Positions 1 through 8,508 of a stretch of DNA of 44,798 nt are shown piece by piece. This DNA comes from Rhodoblastus sphagnicola (lineage in GTDB: Bacteria > Pseudomonadota > Alphaproteobacteria > Rhizobiales > Beijerinckiaceae). Location: contig NZ_NHSJ01000051.1 of assembly GCF_002937075.1 (NCBI RefSeq), forward strand, positions 1 through 44,798. Reading direction: 5' to 3'. The translations under genes and the position numbers were made by a program. Each line of letters starts with the position of its first letter. Position 1 is the first letter of the stretch. The notes below the pieces were generated by a model. The model was not told the DNA's origin. It saw nothing but the letters and a program-made list of their open reading frames with translations, and searched no databases.

Positions 1-1
1 C

Positions 2-928
2 CAAACGAGATCGGACGAGGCTTTTCGCGCAGCCGTCGTCTCCGGGCTTTCTCGCAAACAGAAATCGATCCCTTGCTGCTGGCTCTATGACGCGCGCGGC
101 TCGGACCTGTTCAACGCGATCACGCGCGTCGAAGATTATTATCCCACACGAACAGAGACGGAGATCGTCTCGCAAAACGCTCAGGATATGGCCAACTTCT
201 GCGGCGAGGGCGCTGTGCTGCTCGAATATGGCGCGGGCTCCGGGATCAAGACCGAGATCCTCATCGACGCCTTGCGCGCGCCTCGGCTTTACCTTCCCAT
301 CGACATAGCCGCCGATGAACTCGCACAAACCACAAGCCGCATCGCCAAACGTTTTCCCAGGCTTGACGTGTTCCCAATCGTCGCGGATTTCACGCGCGAT
401 TTCGATCTGCCCCCGGCGCTGCCGCTCGGACCCAGGACAGCGTTCTTCCCGGGATCCACCATCGGCAATCTCAACCTGCGCGAGGCCATTGCCTTTTTGT
501 CGCGCATGCATCGGCACGTCGGCGCCGCGATCATCGGCGTCGACCTGAAAAAGGACGTGAGGACGCTTCTGAGCGCCTATGATGACAGCGCGGGCGTGAC
601 GGCGGCTTTCAACCTCAATCTGCTCGCGCGGATCAATCGCGAGCTTGACGGCGCATTTCCGCTGGACCGGTTTATCCATGAAGCGCGCTGGAACCAGACT
701 GAATCCGCCGTCGAGATGCATCTGGTCAGTCTGGACTCGCGTGTTGTGACCTTGGCCGGCCGGGACTTCACCTTTTTCAGCGGCGAATCCATCCACACTG
801 AAAGCTCCCGGAAATACGATCTTGTCACCTTCGGATCCCTGGCGGAAACGGCGGGGTGGCGGGTTTCGCAAAGCTGGCGCGACCGCGCCGGCCAATTCGC
901 CGTGCTGTCTCTCGACGCAGTTTCTTGA
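2..928 (+). CDS. egtD: L-histidine N-alpha-methyltransferase EgtD (5' truncated by window edge)
   Basis: The reading frame is open from base 2, so the gene begins before the window; about 309 codons are visible. It is a SAM-dependent methyltransferase of the EgtD family (DUF2260 type), which trimethylates histidine to hercynine in cytoplasmic ergothioneine synthesis. The sequence shows the family N-terminal signature LYDARGSDLFNAITRVEDYY, then the SAM-binding stretch EYGAGSGIKTEILI, then FFPGSTIGNLNLREA, whose asparagine lies in the histidine-binding region of the family, and ESAVEMHLVS near the C-terminus. EgtD proteins are about 320 residues, so only a short N-terminal piece is missing. An ATG at 188 is internal because conserved family sequence lies upstream of it. 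An egtB-type partner would be expected upstream, outside the window. Confidence 0.9.
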   Translation, partial: QTRSDEAFRAAVVSGLSRKQKSIPCCWLYDARGSDLFNAITRVEDYYPTRTETEIVSQNAQDMANFCGEGAVLLEYGAGSGIKTEILIDALRAPRLYLPIDIAADELAQTTSRIAKRFPRLDVFPIVADFTRDFDLPPALPLGPRTAFFPGSTIGNLNLREAIAFLSRMHRHVGAAIIGVDLKKDVRTLLSAYDDSAGVTAAFNLNLLARINRELDGAFPLDRFIHEARWNQTESAVEMHLVSLDSRVVTLAGRDFTFFSGESIHTESSRKYDLVTFGSLAETAGWRVSQSWRDRAGQFAVLSLDAVS

Positions 929-1215
929 AAGTTCGCGAGGCGTGCGACACGCGCGTGAGCGTTGCAACGACGCGGCACGTGCATGTGGCCGGAGGTCACG
1001 ATCGCGCGCGCGTCCGAAATCATGATGGCTGATGACGCTGGCGGAATGCCGTTTGAGGAGAATGTCCCCGCGTTGGGCATAATATCATTGACGGCAATGC
1101 GCCACGATCCATCGTTTCCATATATGCCAGATCGACTTCGGCCTTAAGCGCGTCGCGTTGATGGTCCAGCGCCTGCCGGTCATTATCGGCGGAAACACGC
1201 ATAGAGCCGACCAAC

Positions 1216-1282
1216 ATGCACGGAAAGCTCATCAGGAGCCGTTTCCGTATATTATCTCATTCCGACATGAGTTTCCGTGCAT
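1216..1282. repeat. spaced near-perfect inverted repeat
   Basis: The left arm ATGCACGGAAAGCTCAT (1216-1232) is mirrored by ATGAGTTTCCGTGCAT (1267-1282), with one base missing from the right arm. The 34-base spacer contains a further GTTTCCGTATAT. The pair could form a cruciform or RNA hairpin or be a relic of mobile-element ends. The function is unknown. Confidence 0.5.
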
Positions 1283-1317
1283 ATTCTTGGCCTCTGGCGA
1301 GCCATTTCAGCCGCTTG

Positions 1318-1358
1318 TGGCGGCGTGTCGGAAACACTCGTTTTCCGACACGCCGCCA
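1318..1358. terminator. perfect 17-bp hairpin, candidate bidirectional terminator
   Basis: TGGCGGCGTGTCGGAAA (1318-1334) is followed by a 7-base loop and its exact reverse complement (1342-1358). It lies between the convergent ends of egtD and the RND permease, where a shared terminator would be placed. No long T-run follows on either strand, so a Rho-independent role is uncertain. A protein-binding palindrome is the alternative. Confidence 0.45.
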
Positions 1359-1522
1359 AAACCTCGTTTAGACCGACAGAAGGCCGCAACCCTTTGTGTT
1401 TCCACAAAAATAGCGCTGCTGCGTTCCTTTTATGTCTGTTTATGCGTATCCGGCGGTCTTTTCATTACCTGAGGCCATGACGCGAGGCGCGCCTTTGGAT
1501 CCGTTCCCTTCTGAGCTAGCCT

Positions 1523-4500
1523 TCATACCGGCTCCGCCGGCGCCGCAAGCGCCGGGGGCGCGGCCATCCGCGCGCGCCGCCGGATGAAAAAGGCCATGAC
1601 CGCGACGAAGAACACCGGAACAAAGAACACGGTCAGCAAGGTCGCGGAAACCATGCCGCCAAAGACGCCTGTTCCGAGCGCCTGCTGGCTCTTGGCGCTC
1701 GCCCCGGTCGCGATCATCAGCGGGACGACGCCGAGGATGAAGGCGAGCGAGGTCATGACGATCGGCCGGAAGCGCAGGCGCGCCGCTTCGATGGTCGCGG
1801 CCACGACCGTCAGACCTTGCGCCCTGAGATCCCTGGCGAATTCGATGATCAGAATGGCGTTCTTCGCCGACAGGCCGATGATAGTGATCAGCCCGACGGT
1901 GAAATAGACGTCGTTTGGCAGCACGTTGAGGTAGCCGGCGACGACGCAGCCGACAATGCCGAGCGGCGCGGCCAGCATGACCGAGAACGGGATCGCCCAA
2001 CTTTCGTAAAGCGCCGCCAGGCACAGGAACACGAACAGGACCGACAATCCCAGCAGGAAGGCCGCCTGCGAGCCCGCGAGCTTTTCCTGCAGCGATTGCC
2101 CGGTCCAGTCGTAGCCAAAGCCGTTGGGCAGCGTCGACATCAGTCGCTCCATTTCGGCGATGGCGTCGCCGCTGGTGAAGCCGGGCCTGGGTTCGCCGGT
2201 CAGACGGACGGAGGGATAGCCGTTGAAGGCGACGATCTGCGTCGGCCCGACCGCCCATTCCACCCGCGCGAAGGCCGACAGCGGCACCATTTCGTCGGTC
2301 TTGTTGCGCACGCTATAGGTGAGGATGTCCTCGGCGCGGACGCGCTTGTCCTGGTCGGCCTGCACCACCACGCGCTGCGTGCGGCCGCGATTGATGAAAT
2401 CGTTGACGTAGATCGAACCGAGATGGGTGGAGATGACATCGTTCACGTCGGTGAAGGACACGCCCAGCGCGCCGGCCTTTTCGCGGTCGATCTCGACGCG
2501 AACCAGGGGCGCGCCCGGCAGGCCCTCCTCGACGATCTTCTCGATCACCGGCGATTTTGCGGCTTCGACGATCAATTTGTCCCTGGCCGCCATCAGCGCC
2601 TCATAGCCGCGCTGGCCGCGATCCTGAAGCCGGAACGAAAAGCCCGAGGTGTTGCCGAGATTGGGGATCGGCGGCGGCGCCAGCAGCGATGTCTGCGCAT
2701 CGGCGATGCGCGCGAGATAAGGATTGACGCGGGCGATGATCGCGTCGGCCGAATCGTCCTTGCCGCGCTGCGACCAGTCCTTCAGCGTGACGAACGCCTG
2801 CGCCGTCATCGAGCCCTGGCCATAAAAGCTGTAGCCGGTGATGAAGGTGACGGATTCCACCGCGGGCTCCTTCAGCAACCGGCTCTCGACCTGCTTGACG
2901 ACATCCAGCGCGCGCGTCGCGCTGGCGTCCGAGGGCAGCAGCACGTCGGCCACGACATAGCCCTGGTCGTCCACCGGCACGAAGCCCGACGGGGCCTTCC
3001 ACAGGCCGTAGCCCATGGCCGCGACAATGACCAGATACAGCGCAAGAAAGGCGGGGCGCCGCCCCACCGCCCACCGCGTCAGCCCGGCATATCGATCGGT
3101 CATGCGGTCGAAGAAGCGGTTGAAGGCGCCGAAAAGGCCCTTCCTCTCGTGGTGGCCGGCATCGAGAGGCTTCAGCAGCGTGGCGCACAGCGCCGGCGTC
3201 AGCGTCAGCGCCAGGAACGCCGAAAAGCCGATTGACATCACCATGGCGGCGGAGAACTGTTGGTACATGATGCCGACCGAGCCGGGGAAAAACGCCATCG
3301 GCACGAACACGGCCATCAGCACCATGGTCACGCCGATCACCGCGCCGGTGATCTGCTCCATCGCCTTGAAGGTGGCCTCGCGCGGCGAAAGCCCCTCCTT
3401 GGCCATGATGCGCTCGACATTCTCGACCACCACAATGGCGTCATCGACGAGAATGCCGATCGCCAGCACCATGCCGAACATGGTCAGCACATTGATCGAC
3501 AGGCCCAGCGCATAAAGCCCGCCGCAGGTTCCAAGCAGGGCGATCGGCACGACAATGGTCGGGATCAGCGTGTAGCGGAAATTCTGCAGGAACAGGAACA
3601 TCACCAGGAAGACGAGCACGACCGCCTCGGCCAGCGTCATCAACACTTTCTTCACCGACGCCTTGATCACCGGCGTCACGTCATAGGACACTTCGGCCTT
3701 CACGCCCGGTGGGAAATATTGCTCCAGCTCGGCCATTTTTTCGCGCACGGCGGCGCTGGTGGCCAGCGCATTGCCCGAGGGCGCGAGCTGCACGGCGATG
3801 GCGGCGGCCGGCTTGCCGTTCAGCCGCGTGGAAAAGGCGTAGGTCAGGCCGCCCACCTCGAGGCGCGCCACGTCGCGCAGCCGCACCGCGGCGCCGTTGG
3901 GATTGGCGCGCAGCACGATGGCGCCGAATTCTTCCGGCGATTCCAACTGGCCCTTCACCAGCACCATGTTCTGGGTGCGCTCGGCGGACGGGCTCGGCGG
4001 CTGCGCCAGCATGCCCGAGGACACCAGGGCGTTTTGCGCGCGGATCGCCGAAATGACGTCCTCGGTGGTCAGCGAATAGCCGCGCATCCGGTCGGGATCG
4101 AGCCAGACGCGCATGGCGCGCTCGGTGGAGAACAGCCTGACCCGGCCCACGCCGTTCACCCGGCGCAGTTCCGGGAGAACGTAGCGGGTGGCGACGTCGC
4201 CCAGGCCGATTTCGTCGAGCGAGCCGTCGGGCGAAGTGAGGGTGACGAATTGCAGGATCGCCGTGGACGCTTCGAGAATGGCTATGCCCTGCTGCTGCAC
4301 CGCCGGCGGCAGGCGCTGCTCGATGCGCTTGATGCGGTTCTGCACATCGACGGCGGCGAGCGCGAGGTCGGTTCCCGGCTTGAAATCGACGTTGATCTCG
4401 ACCTCGCCGGTGGTGTCGCCGGTCGATTCGAAGCTCAGGAGATTGGCGGCGCCCGAAAGCTCCTCCTCGATCAGGCGGGTGACCGAATAATACAGGTCCT

Positions 4501-4663
4501 GCGTCGAGGCGCCGGGATAGGAGGTCGAAATCGAGATCGAAGGCGGCGCCACAATGGGATATTGCGACACCGGCAGGAAGGGCAGCGCGAGGATGCCGCC
4601 GAGGCAGATGAAGATCGCGATGACCCAGGCGAACACCGGTCGCGCGATGAAAAAGGCGGGCAT
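1523..4663 (-). CDS. RND multidrug efflux permease, HAE1/AcrB-type
   Basis: This 1046-residue protein has the standard length of AcrB/MexB-type hydrophobe/amphiphile efflux permeases. These form inner-membrane trimers that pump drugs, dyes or solvents out in exchange for protons. The N-terminus (FIARPVFAWVIAIFICLGG) and the following LPVSQYPIVAPPSI are family hallmarks. TM4 carries the paired aspartates in GILVDDAIVVVEN (about residues 402-414) and TM10 the lysine in GLSAKNAILIIEFA, together forming the proton relay. Two large periplasmic loops with VGRVRLF and WTGQSLQEK sequences are present. The gene lies downstream of the membrane fusion protein in the same direction, separated by 156 bases that hold a composite repeat. 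No TolC-type outer-membrane factor is in the window. The substrate cannot be told from sequence. Confidence 0.95.
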   Translation of the reverse strand: MPAFFIARPVFAWVIAIFICLGGILALPFLPVSQYPIVAPPSISISTSYPGASTQDLYYSVTRLIEEELSGAANLLSFESTGDTTGEVEINVDFKPGTDLALAAVDVQNRIKRIEQRLPPAVQQQGIAILEASTAILQFVTLTSPDGSLDEIGLGDVATRYVLPELRRVNGVGRVRLFSTERAMRVWLDPDRMRGYSLTTEDVISAIRAQNALVSSGMLAQPPSPSAERTQNMVLVKGQLESPEEFGAIVLRANPNGAAVRLRDVARLEVGGLTYAFSTRLNGKPAAAIAVQLAPSGNALATSAAVREKMAELEQYFPPGVKAEVSYDVTPVIKASVKKVLMTLAEAVVLVFLVMFLFLQNFRYTLIPTIVVPIALLGTCGGLYALGLSINVLTMFGMVLAIGILVDDAIVVVENVERIMAKEGLSPREATFKAMEQITGAVIGVTMVLMAVFVPMAFFPGSVGIMYQQFSAAMVMSIGFSAFLALTLTPALCATLLKPLDAGHHERKGLFGAFNRFFDRMTDRYAGLTRWAVGRRPAFLALYLVIVAAMGYGLWKAPSGFVPVDDQGYVVADVLLPSDASATRALDVVKQVESRLLKEPAVESVTFITGYSFYGQGSMTAQAFVTLKDWSQRGKDDSADAIIARVNPYLARIADAQTSLLAPPPIPNLGNTSGFSFRLQDRGQRGYEALMAARDKLIVEAAKSPVIEKIVEEGLPGAPLVRVEIDREKAGALGVSFTDVNDVISTHLGSIYVNDFINRGRTQRVVVQADQDKRVRAEDILTYSVRNKTDEMVPLSAFARVEWAVGPTQIVAFNGYPSVRLTGEPRPGFTSGDAIAEMERLMSTLPNGFGYDWTGQSLQEKLAGSQAAFLLGLSVLFVFLCLAALYESWAIPFSVMLAAPLGIVGCVVAGYLNVLPNDVYFTVGLITIIGLSAKNAILIIEFARDLRAQGLTVVAATIEAARLRFRPIVMTSLAFILGVVPLMIATGASAKSQQALGTGVFGGMVSATLLTVFFVPVFFVAVMAFFIRRRARMAAPPALAAPAEPV

Positions 4664-4722
4664 GCAGTCTGGACTCCGGAACAGATTTCAGGACGGACGG
4701 CGGTCGTTGGGCGAAACGCGGC

Positions 4723-4819
4723 TAGAGCATTTTCAAGCGAAGTGGATGCCGGTTCGCGTGAAGAAAATGCGTAAAAACAAAATGTTAGAGCGCATTCGGT
4801 GAACGTGTGTTCACCGAAT
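4723..4819. repeat. Rhizobiales-type composite extragenic palindromic repeat
   Basis: Two adjacent hairpins fill most of the gap between the fusion-protein and permease genes. The first has arms GCATTTTC (4727-4734) and GAAAATGC (4763-4770) around a GAAGTGGATGCCGGTTCGCG core, a pattern I recognise from abundant intergenic repeats of Rhizobiales. The second is a perfect 11-bp inverted repeat ATTCGGTGAAC / GTTCACCGAAT (4794-4804, 4809-4819) with a GTGT loop, abutting the fusion-protein stop codon. It may have inserted into an intact operon and may tune read-through or mRNA decay. Confidence 0.7.
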
Positions 4820-5998
4820 CTAGCCGCGCTCGCCCTGCGCTTCCGTGCGACCGAGCGAAACGGGGCGGGGGTCGACGCGGCCGCCGGACATGAATTTCTG
4901 AAACCCTTCGACGACGACGCGGTTGCCGGGGTGAAGCCCTTCCTCCACCACGACCTGTTCGCCGAGCGTGCGCCCGAGACGCACGGGTTGCAGCACGGCG
5001 CGGCCCTGGTCGTTGACGACAAAAACCTCGGCGCCGCCGGCGTTGTTGCGCTGGATCGCCTGGCGCGCCAAAGTGATGGTGTTGGCGCGCACGCCCTCCT
5101 CGATCTGCACGCGCACATAGGCGCCGGGCAGCAGCGCCGCTTCGGGATTGGGGAATTGCGCGCGGAGAGTCACCTGGTTGGTGCCTGGGTCGACGGTGAC
5201 GTCGGAAAACAGCAGCTTGCCTTCGAGCGGATAGGTCTTGCCATTGTCGAGGATCAGCCGCGTGCGGGCGGCGCCTCCGCTCTTCGGCTTCAAGCCGCCG
5301 CGCTCCATCTCCTCCTTCAGCGCGTTCATTTCCGCGACGGATTGGGTGAAATCGGCATAGATCGGATCGAGCTGCTGGATGGTGGCGAAGGACGCCGCCT
5401 GCTCCTGGGAGGCGAGCGCGCCTTCCGTGACCAGGGCGCGGCCGATTCGTCCGGTGATTGGCGCGCGAACCGTGGCGTATTCGAGATTGACCTCGGCGCG
5501 CCGCACCGCGGCCTTTTGCGCCAGAACGTCGGCTTCGGCCTGACGCTTGGCGGCCAGCGCCAGATCATATTGCGCCTGCGTGGTGGTCTGGCCGTTGAGC
5601 AGCGCCTTGAGGCGATCCTCCTGGCGCGCGGCGTGAAACAGGATGGCCTCGGCCTTGGCCAGCGCCGCGCGCACGCTGTCGAGATCGATCTGAAATTGCG
5701 TGGGATCGATTCGGTAGAGCACCGCGCCCTTTTCGACCACGCCGCCCTGTTCGAAGGCCCGTTCGAGCACGATGCCCGACACGCGCGGACGGACTTCCGC
5801 GATGCGCATCGGCGCGATGCGGCCGGGCGCGTCCTTGGTCATCACGATTTCCTTGCGCTCGACCGTGACCACGCCGACTTCGGGCGGCGCGCCGACCTCG
5901 GCCTCGTCGGCGCGGGCGCCGGCGGGCGCCAGCGCGGCGGCGAGCGCCAGAGCCATGAAACTTCGACCATTCGTTTTCGCCAGCATGTGTTTAAACAT
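4820..5998 (-). CDS. RND efflux membrane fusion protein (AcrA/MexA-type)
   Basis: This periplasmic adaptor (392 residues from the chosen start) links the RND permease to an outer-membrane channel. After a signal peptide ending near APAGARADE, it shows the barrel-sandwich half-motif GRIAPMRIAEVRPRVSGIVLER, the coiled-coil hairpin rich in Ala, Lys and Gln (AALAKAEAILFHAARQEDRLKAL), the second lipoyl half VRAPITGRIGRALVTEGAL, and the beta-barrel and membrane-proximal domains (LPGAYVRVQIEEGV). Start choice: ATG at 5998 follows AGAGGAG by only two bases. ATG at 5986 and an upstream start at 6052 are alternatives. It is the first gene of the pump operon, divergent from the kinase gene. There is no lipobox cysteine at the signal-peptide end, so it is probably anchored by protein contacts. 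Confidence 0.92.
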   Translation of the reverse strand: MFKHMLAKTNGRSFMALALAAALAPAGARADEAEVGAPPEVGVVTVERKEIVMTKDAPGRIAPMRIAEVRPRVSGIVLERAFEQGGVVEKGAVLYRIDPTQFQIDLDSVRAALAKAEAILFHAARQEDRLKALLNGQTTTQAQYDLALAAKRQAEADVLAQKAAVRRAEVNLEYATVRAPITGRIGRALVTEGALASQEQAASFATIQQLDPIYADFTQSVAEMNALKEEMERGGLKPKSGGAARTRLILDNGKTYPLEGKLLFSDVTVDPGTNQVTLRAQFPNPEAALLPGAYVRVQIEEGVRANTITLARQAIQRNNAGGAEVFVVNDQGRAVLQPVRLGRTLGEQVVVEEGLHPGNRVVVEGFQKFMSGGRVDPRPVSLGRTEAQGERG

Positions 5999-6076
5999 CG
6001 CTCCTCTTGCACTATTTCCGTCGCACGCGGCGAGCGGCGGACTTCGGCTCATGGGGCAAAAAGTGGGGTGGGGAAC

Positions 6077-6094
6077 CTGTCATTTCCCTGTCAG
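6077..6094. promoter_or_regulatory. 11-bp-phased CTGTCA direct repeat (Pho-box/OmpR-family operator-like)
   Basis: CTGTCAT at 6077-6083 and CTGTCAG at 6088-6094 are two seven-base half-sites exactly 11 bases apart, the layout used by PhoB and other OmpR-family regulators. CTGTCAT matches the Pho-box half-site. The repeat lies 79 bases upstream of the fusion-protein start and 208 bases upstream of the kinase start, so it could serve either divergent promoter. No -35/-10 pair was assigned with confidence. Confidence 0.5.
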
Positions 6095-6301
6095 AAATCT
6101 GGAAACACATGGGCTGGAGCTTCGCGCCCGCGAAAGAGAGCCTATGCGAGCGGCCGGTTTATGCGATGCTTTCGCGCGCGACGGTCGCTGTCGCGACGCT
6201 GACGGAGGTTTGGTTTTGAGGCTGCTGCTGAACGGGACTCATTGGCGCTTGCAGGCGTTTTTCGACCTGCGCCGGGCCGGCCGACCGCGCGAGGTCGCGC
6301 C

Positions 6302-7633
6302 TTGAGGCGTCAGGCGACGTCCCTCGTAGGCCTCGTGGTGCGGCGCATCGCATTCTTTGCGGCTCTGGCCATGCTCGCGCAATTGGTCGGAATCTTCGTG
6401 AAGGATTGGTCCGACGACCAGACGCTCGAACGTTTCGCCATTGAAAGGGAAACCGAGGCGCTGGCGCGCGGCGTCTTTGTGAAAAATGGGCGCGCGGCCT
6501 TCCAATTGCCGCCGGATTTGCGCGCGCGCTACGGCGCCGCAAACAGCGGCTATGTCGCGCGGGTGCGGACGGCGGACGGCGCCCAGCTCTATTCCAATTG
6601 CGACCACGCCTGCGACGCGCATTTTCCGCCGCTCGACGTCACGCCGCTGGTGTTCTGGATGCGGCAGGTCAAGCCCGGTCAGCCGCTGCAAGTCGCCGGC
6701 GGGGGCGTCGTCGTTGAACAGCCCGAGCCCGTCATGATCGAAATCGCGATCATCGACGACCGCGACGGCGTGCTCGCGCATGTGTTTGCGCAAGAAGTCA
6801 TAGACCACATGCTGCTGCCCATGAGCCTGATGCTGGTCTTCGTGCTCGGCGCGACGATCCTTTCGGTGGCGCAGAGTCTGCGTCCGGTCCAGGAGGCCGC
6901 GCGCCAAGTCGCGCAACTCGATCCCCGGGCGGAGGCCGCGCTGCTGCCGACCGCCGACATGCCTCTGGAAATCGCCGAGTTCACCCATGCCGTCAACGCG
7001 GCCTTCGACCGAACCGCCGAACTGATGCGCTCGCAAAGGCTGCTGACGTCCGCCATCTCGCATGAAGTGCGCACGCCGCTGGCCGTGGCGCGGCTCGAAC
7101 TGGAGAAAATTACCGATCCCCGCGCGCGAAAAGTTGAGGAGGATCTGGAGGCGCTCAACCATCTGGTCGAACAGTTGACCGATCTCGCGCGGGCCGAGTC
7201 CACGCTGCGCGCGGCGATGGAGGAGATCGATCCGGCTGCGCTGGCGGAACAATTGGTGGGCGATCTCGCCGCTCTGGTCTATGGCGCCGGCAAGAGCATC
7301 GCCTTCGCCGCCAACGGCGCCACGCCTTTCACGGGGCATCCCGCCCTGGTCGAGAACGCCCTGCGCAACCTCATCGAGAACGCCGTGCGTCACACGCCAC
7401 AAGGCGCCGAGATTCGCGTCGAAGCCGGACCGGGCCCGGTCCTCCGCGTGATCGACAACGGCGACTGTATCGGCGCGTCTTCGCACAAACCTGCTCCGGG
7501 CGCGGCGGACAGGCCAGGGTTGGGGCTGAAGATCGTCGGCCGGATCGCCGCGATCCATCGCGCCCGCTTCGAATGGTCGCGCGTCGAGGGCGTGGGCGTG
7601 ACGGCGACCCTCGACTTCGCGCCCAGGCCTTGA
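6302..7633 (+). CDS. orphan sensor histidine kinase
   Basis: This is an inner-membrane two-component kinase of about 443 residues from the chosen start. TM1 is near residues 12-34 (VVRRIAFFAALAMLAQLVGIF). A periplasmic sensor of roughly 130 residues follows, then TM2 (MLLPMSLMLVFVLGATILSVA) and a HAMP-like linker. The HisKA helix carries the phospho-acceptor in SAISHEVRTPLAVARLELE. The ATPase domain shows the N-box NLIENAVRHTP, a G1 box VIDNG and a G2 box RPGLGLKIVGRIAAIH. I chose TTG at 6302 because GAGGT lies six bases upstream; an earlier TTG at 6242 is in frame but has no ribosome site. No response regulator is adjacent. Divergence from the RND pump suggests a regulatory link, but this is inference. 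Confidence 0.88.
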   Translation: MRRQATSLVGLVVRRIAFFAALAMLAQLVGIFVKDWSDDQTLERFAIERETEALARGVFVKNGRAAFQLPPDLRARYGAANSGYVARVRTADGAQLYSNCDHACDAHFPPLDVTPLVFWMRQVKPGQPLQVAGGGVVVEQPEPVMIEIAIIDDRDGVLAHVFAQEVIDHMLLPMSLMLVFVLGATILSVAQSLRPVQEAARQVAQLDPRAEAALLPTADMPLEIAEFTHAVNAAFDRTAELMRSQRLLTSAISHEVRTPLAVARLELEKITDPRARKVEEDLEALNHLVEQLTDLARAESTLRAAMEEIDPAALAEQLVGDLAALVYGAGKSIAFAANGATPFTGHPALVENALRNLIENAVRHTPQGAEIRVEAGPGPVLRVIDNGDCIGASSHKPAPGAADRPGLGLKIVGRIAAIHRARFEWSRVEGVGVTATLDFAPRP

Positions 7634-7739
7634 GTCCGGACGTGAGGCGATGGCCGCGCATCGCGCCGCCGCCATCGCCGGGGGCAAAGATTTGCGCCCG
7701 TTCGCGCTTCAAGTCAGGCCGCGCGGCGCGCCTGACGAC

Positions 7740-7955
7740 ATTGCCCTTCGAGAAGATCTTGACGCGCGTTCCATGCGTGTTGCGGCCGAGCGCGCGAAGG
7801 ATGCGGCGCAGGCGCGGCGGTTGTTGGCCCTGGCCACGACCCACGAAGCCGCCGAGATCGGCGGCGTGGCGCGCCAGATCTTCCGCGACTGGGTGTTGAA
7901 GTTCAACGCAGACGGTCCTGAGGGCCTGATCAACCGCAAGGCGCCTGCAAGGCTG
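7740..7955 (+). pseudogene. IS630-type transposase N-terminal fragment
   Basis: The frame encodes IALREDLDA, then DAAQARRLLALA, then EIGGVARQIFRDWVLKFNADGPEGL, ending at KAPARL. This is the helix-turn-helix N-terminus of a common IS630-family transposase type, in which AARIGG...RDWV..FN..GPEGL recurs. About eight residues seem to be missing after RRLLALA, and the catalytic DDE part is absent; the similarity stops abruptly near 7955. In its frame the ORF could start at ATG 7650, just after the kinase gene. It is a dead remnant next to the start of the secretion locus. Confidence 0.75.
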
Positions 7956-8508
7956 TTCAGTTCTTCTGTAATGGGCCTATTGGTGTCAAGCTCCGTGTGT
8001 CCATTCGCCGGCATCATGCTTCTGTCCGTGGTCGGCGCGTGACCGCCACATGATGACATCAGTTGGAAAGTCGAGAGCCGATCTCAATAGCGCGCTCGAA
8101 GCGCAAGAACTAAAACGGTTTTCTCGACCTTCCGCGTCCCCGCGAAGGGACCTCGGGGAGCAGACCTTTCGGGCTGCTCGATTACTTACGACTCTTTCCG
8201 CTGGACGCGATCAGGCCGCCGATGGAGCAACTGTCCATCTGGCGTTCTTGATTCGAGACCGGGCAGGAACTTCACGCCGGGGTTTTGCGCGATGTCCGGC
8301 GCTACAATTTATCGCGTCCGCACTCAATCGTGGGTGGCTTAAGCTTAACTCAGGTTGGCTGCCGACGCATTTTAACTGGCGGTCCTTGTCCTGTCATGAA
8401 TCCGTCGCGACGGGCAAAGTAATCTTCTCCACCGATGAGCCCCGTGTTTGAATCCCTCGACCATCGGATCTCAACCGGCGGCGCGAACTCTCGTGTGGTG
8501 GTGTTGGG
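7956..8508. other. non-coding gap upstream of first STN gene
   Basis: I see no supported gene in this 553-base stretch. It holds a single CTGTCAT (8391-8397) with a weak second half-site 11 bases on. The promoter of the STN/sigma/FecR module should lie near its right end. Composition is less GC-rich than the flanks in places, as expected for decayed insertion-element or promoter DNA. Confidence 0.4.

Larger units (their letters stand above)
929..1522. other. intergenic region between convergent egtD and RND permease genes
   Basis: No convincing gene is seen. Short frames exist on both strands but have no recognisable domain and no good ribosome site. The stretch holds the inverted repeats listed separately and several copies of a motif resembling GTTTCCRTRYAT (near 1116, 1241 and 1271). 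It may be a decayed gene or a repeat-rich spacer. Confidence 0.5.

Noticed and set aside
1020-1232. 70-codon minus-strand frame in the egtD-RND gap
   Set aside because: The middle looks protein-like, but there is no domain, its start overlaps an inverted repeat and it has no clear ribosome site.
1817-4774. Two long plus-strand frames opposite the RND permease gene (1817-3235 and 3260-4774)
   Set aside because: Both are antisense shadows of a well-conserved permease, with His/Arg/Gln-rich sequence and no family likeness.
8425-8460. tRNA T-arm-like GTTTGAATCCC
   Set aside because: No matching acceptor, D or anticodon arms could be built around it.
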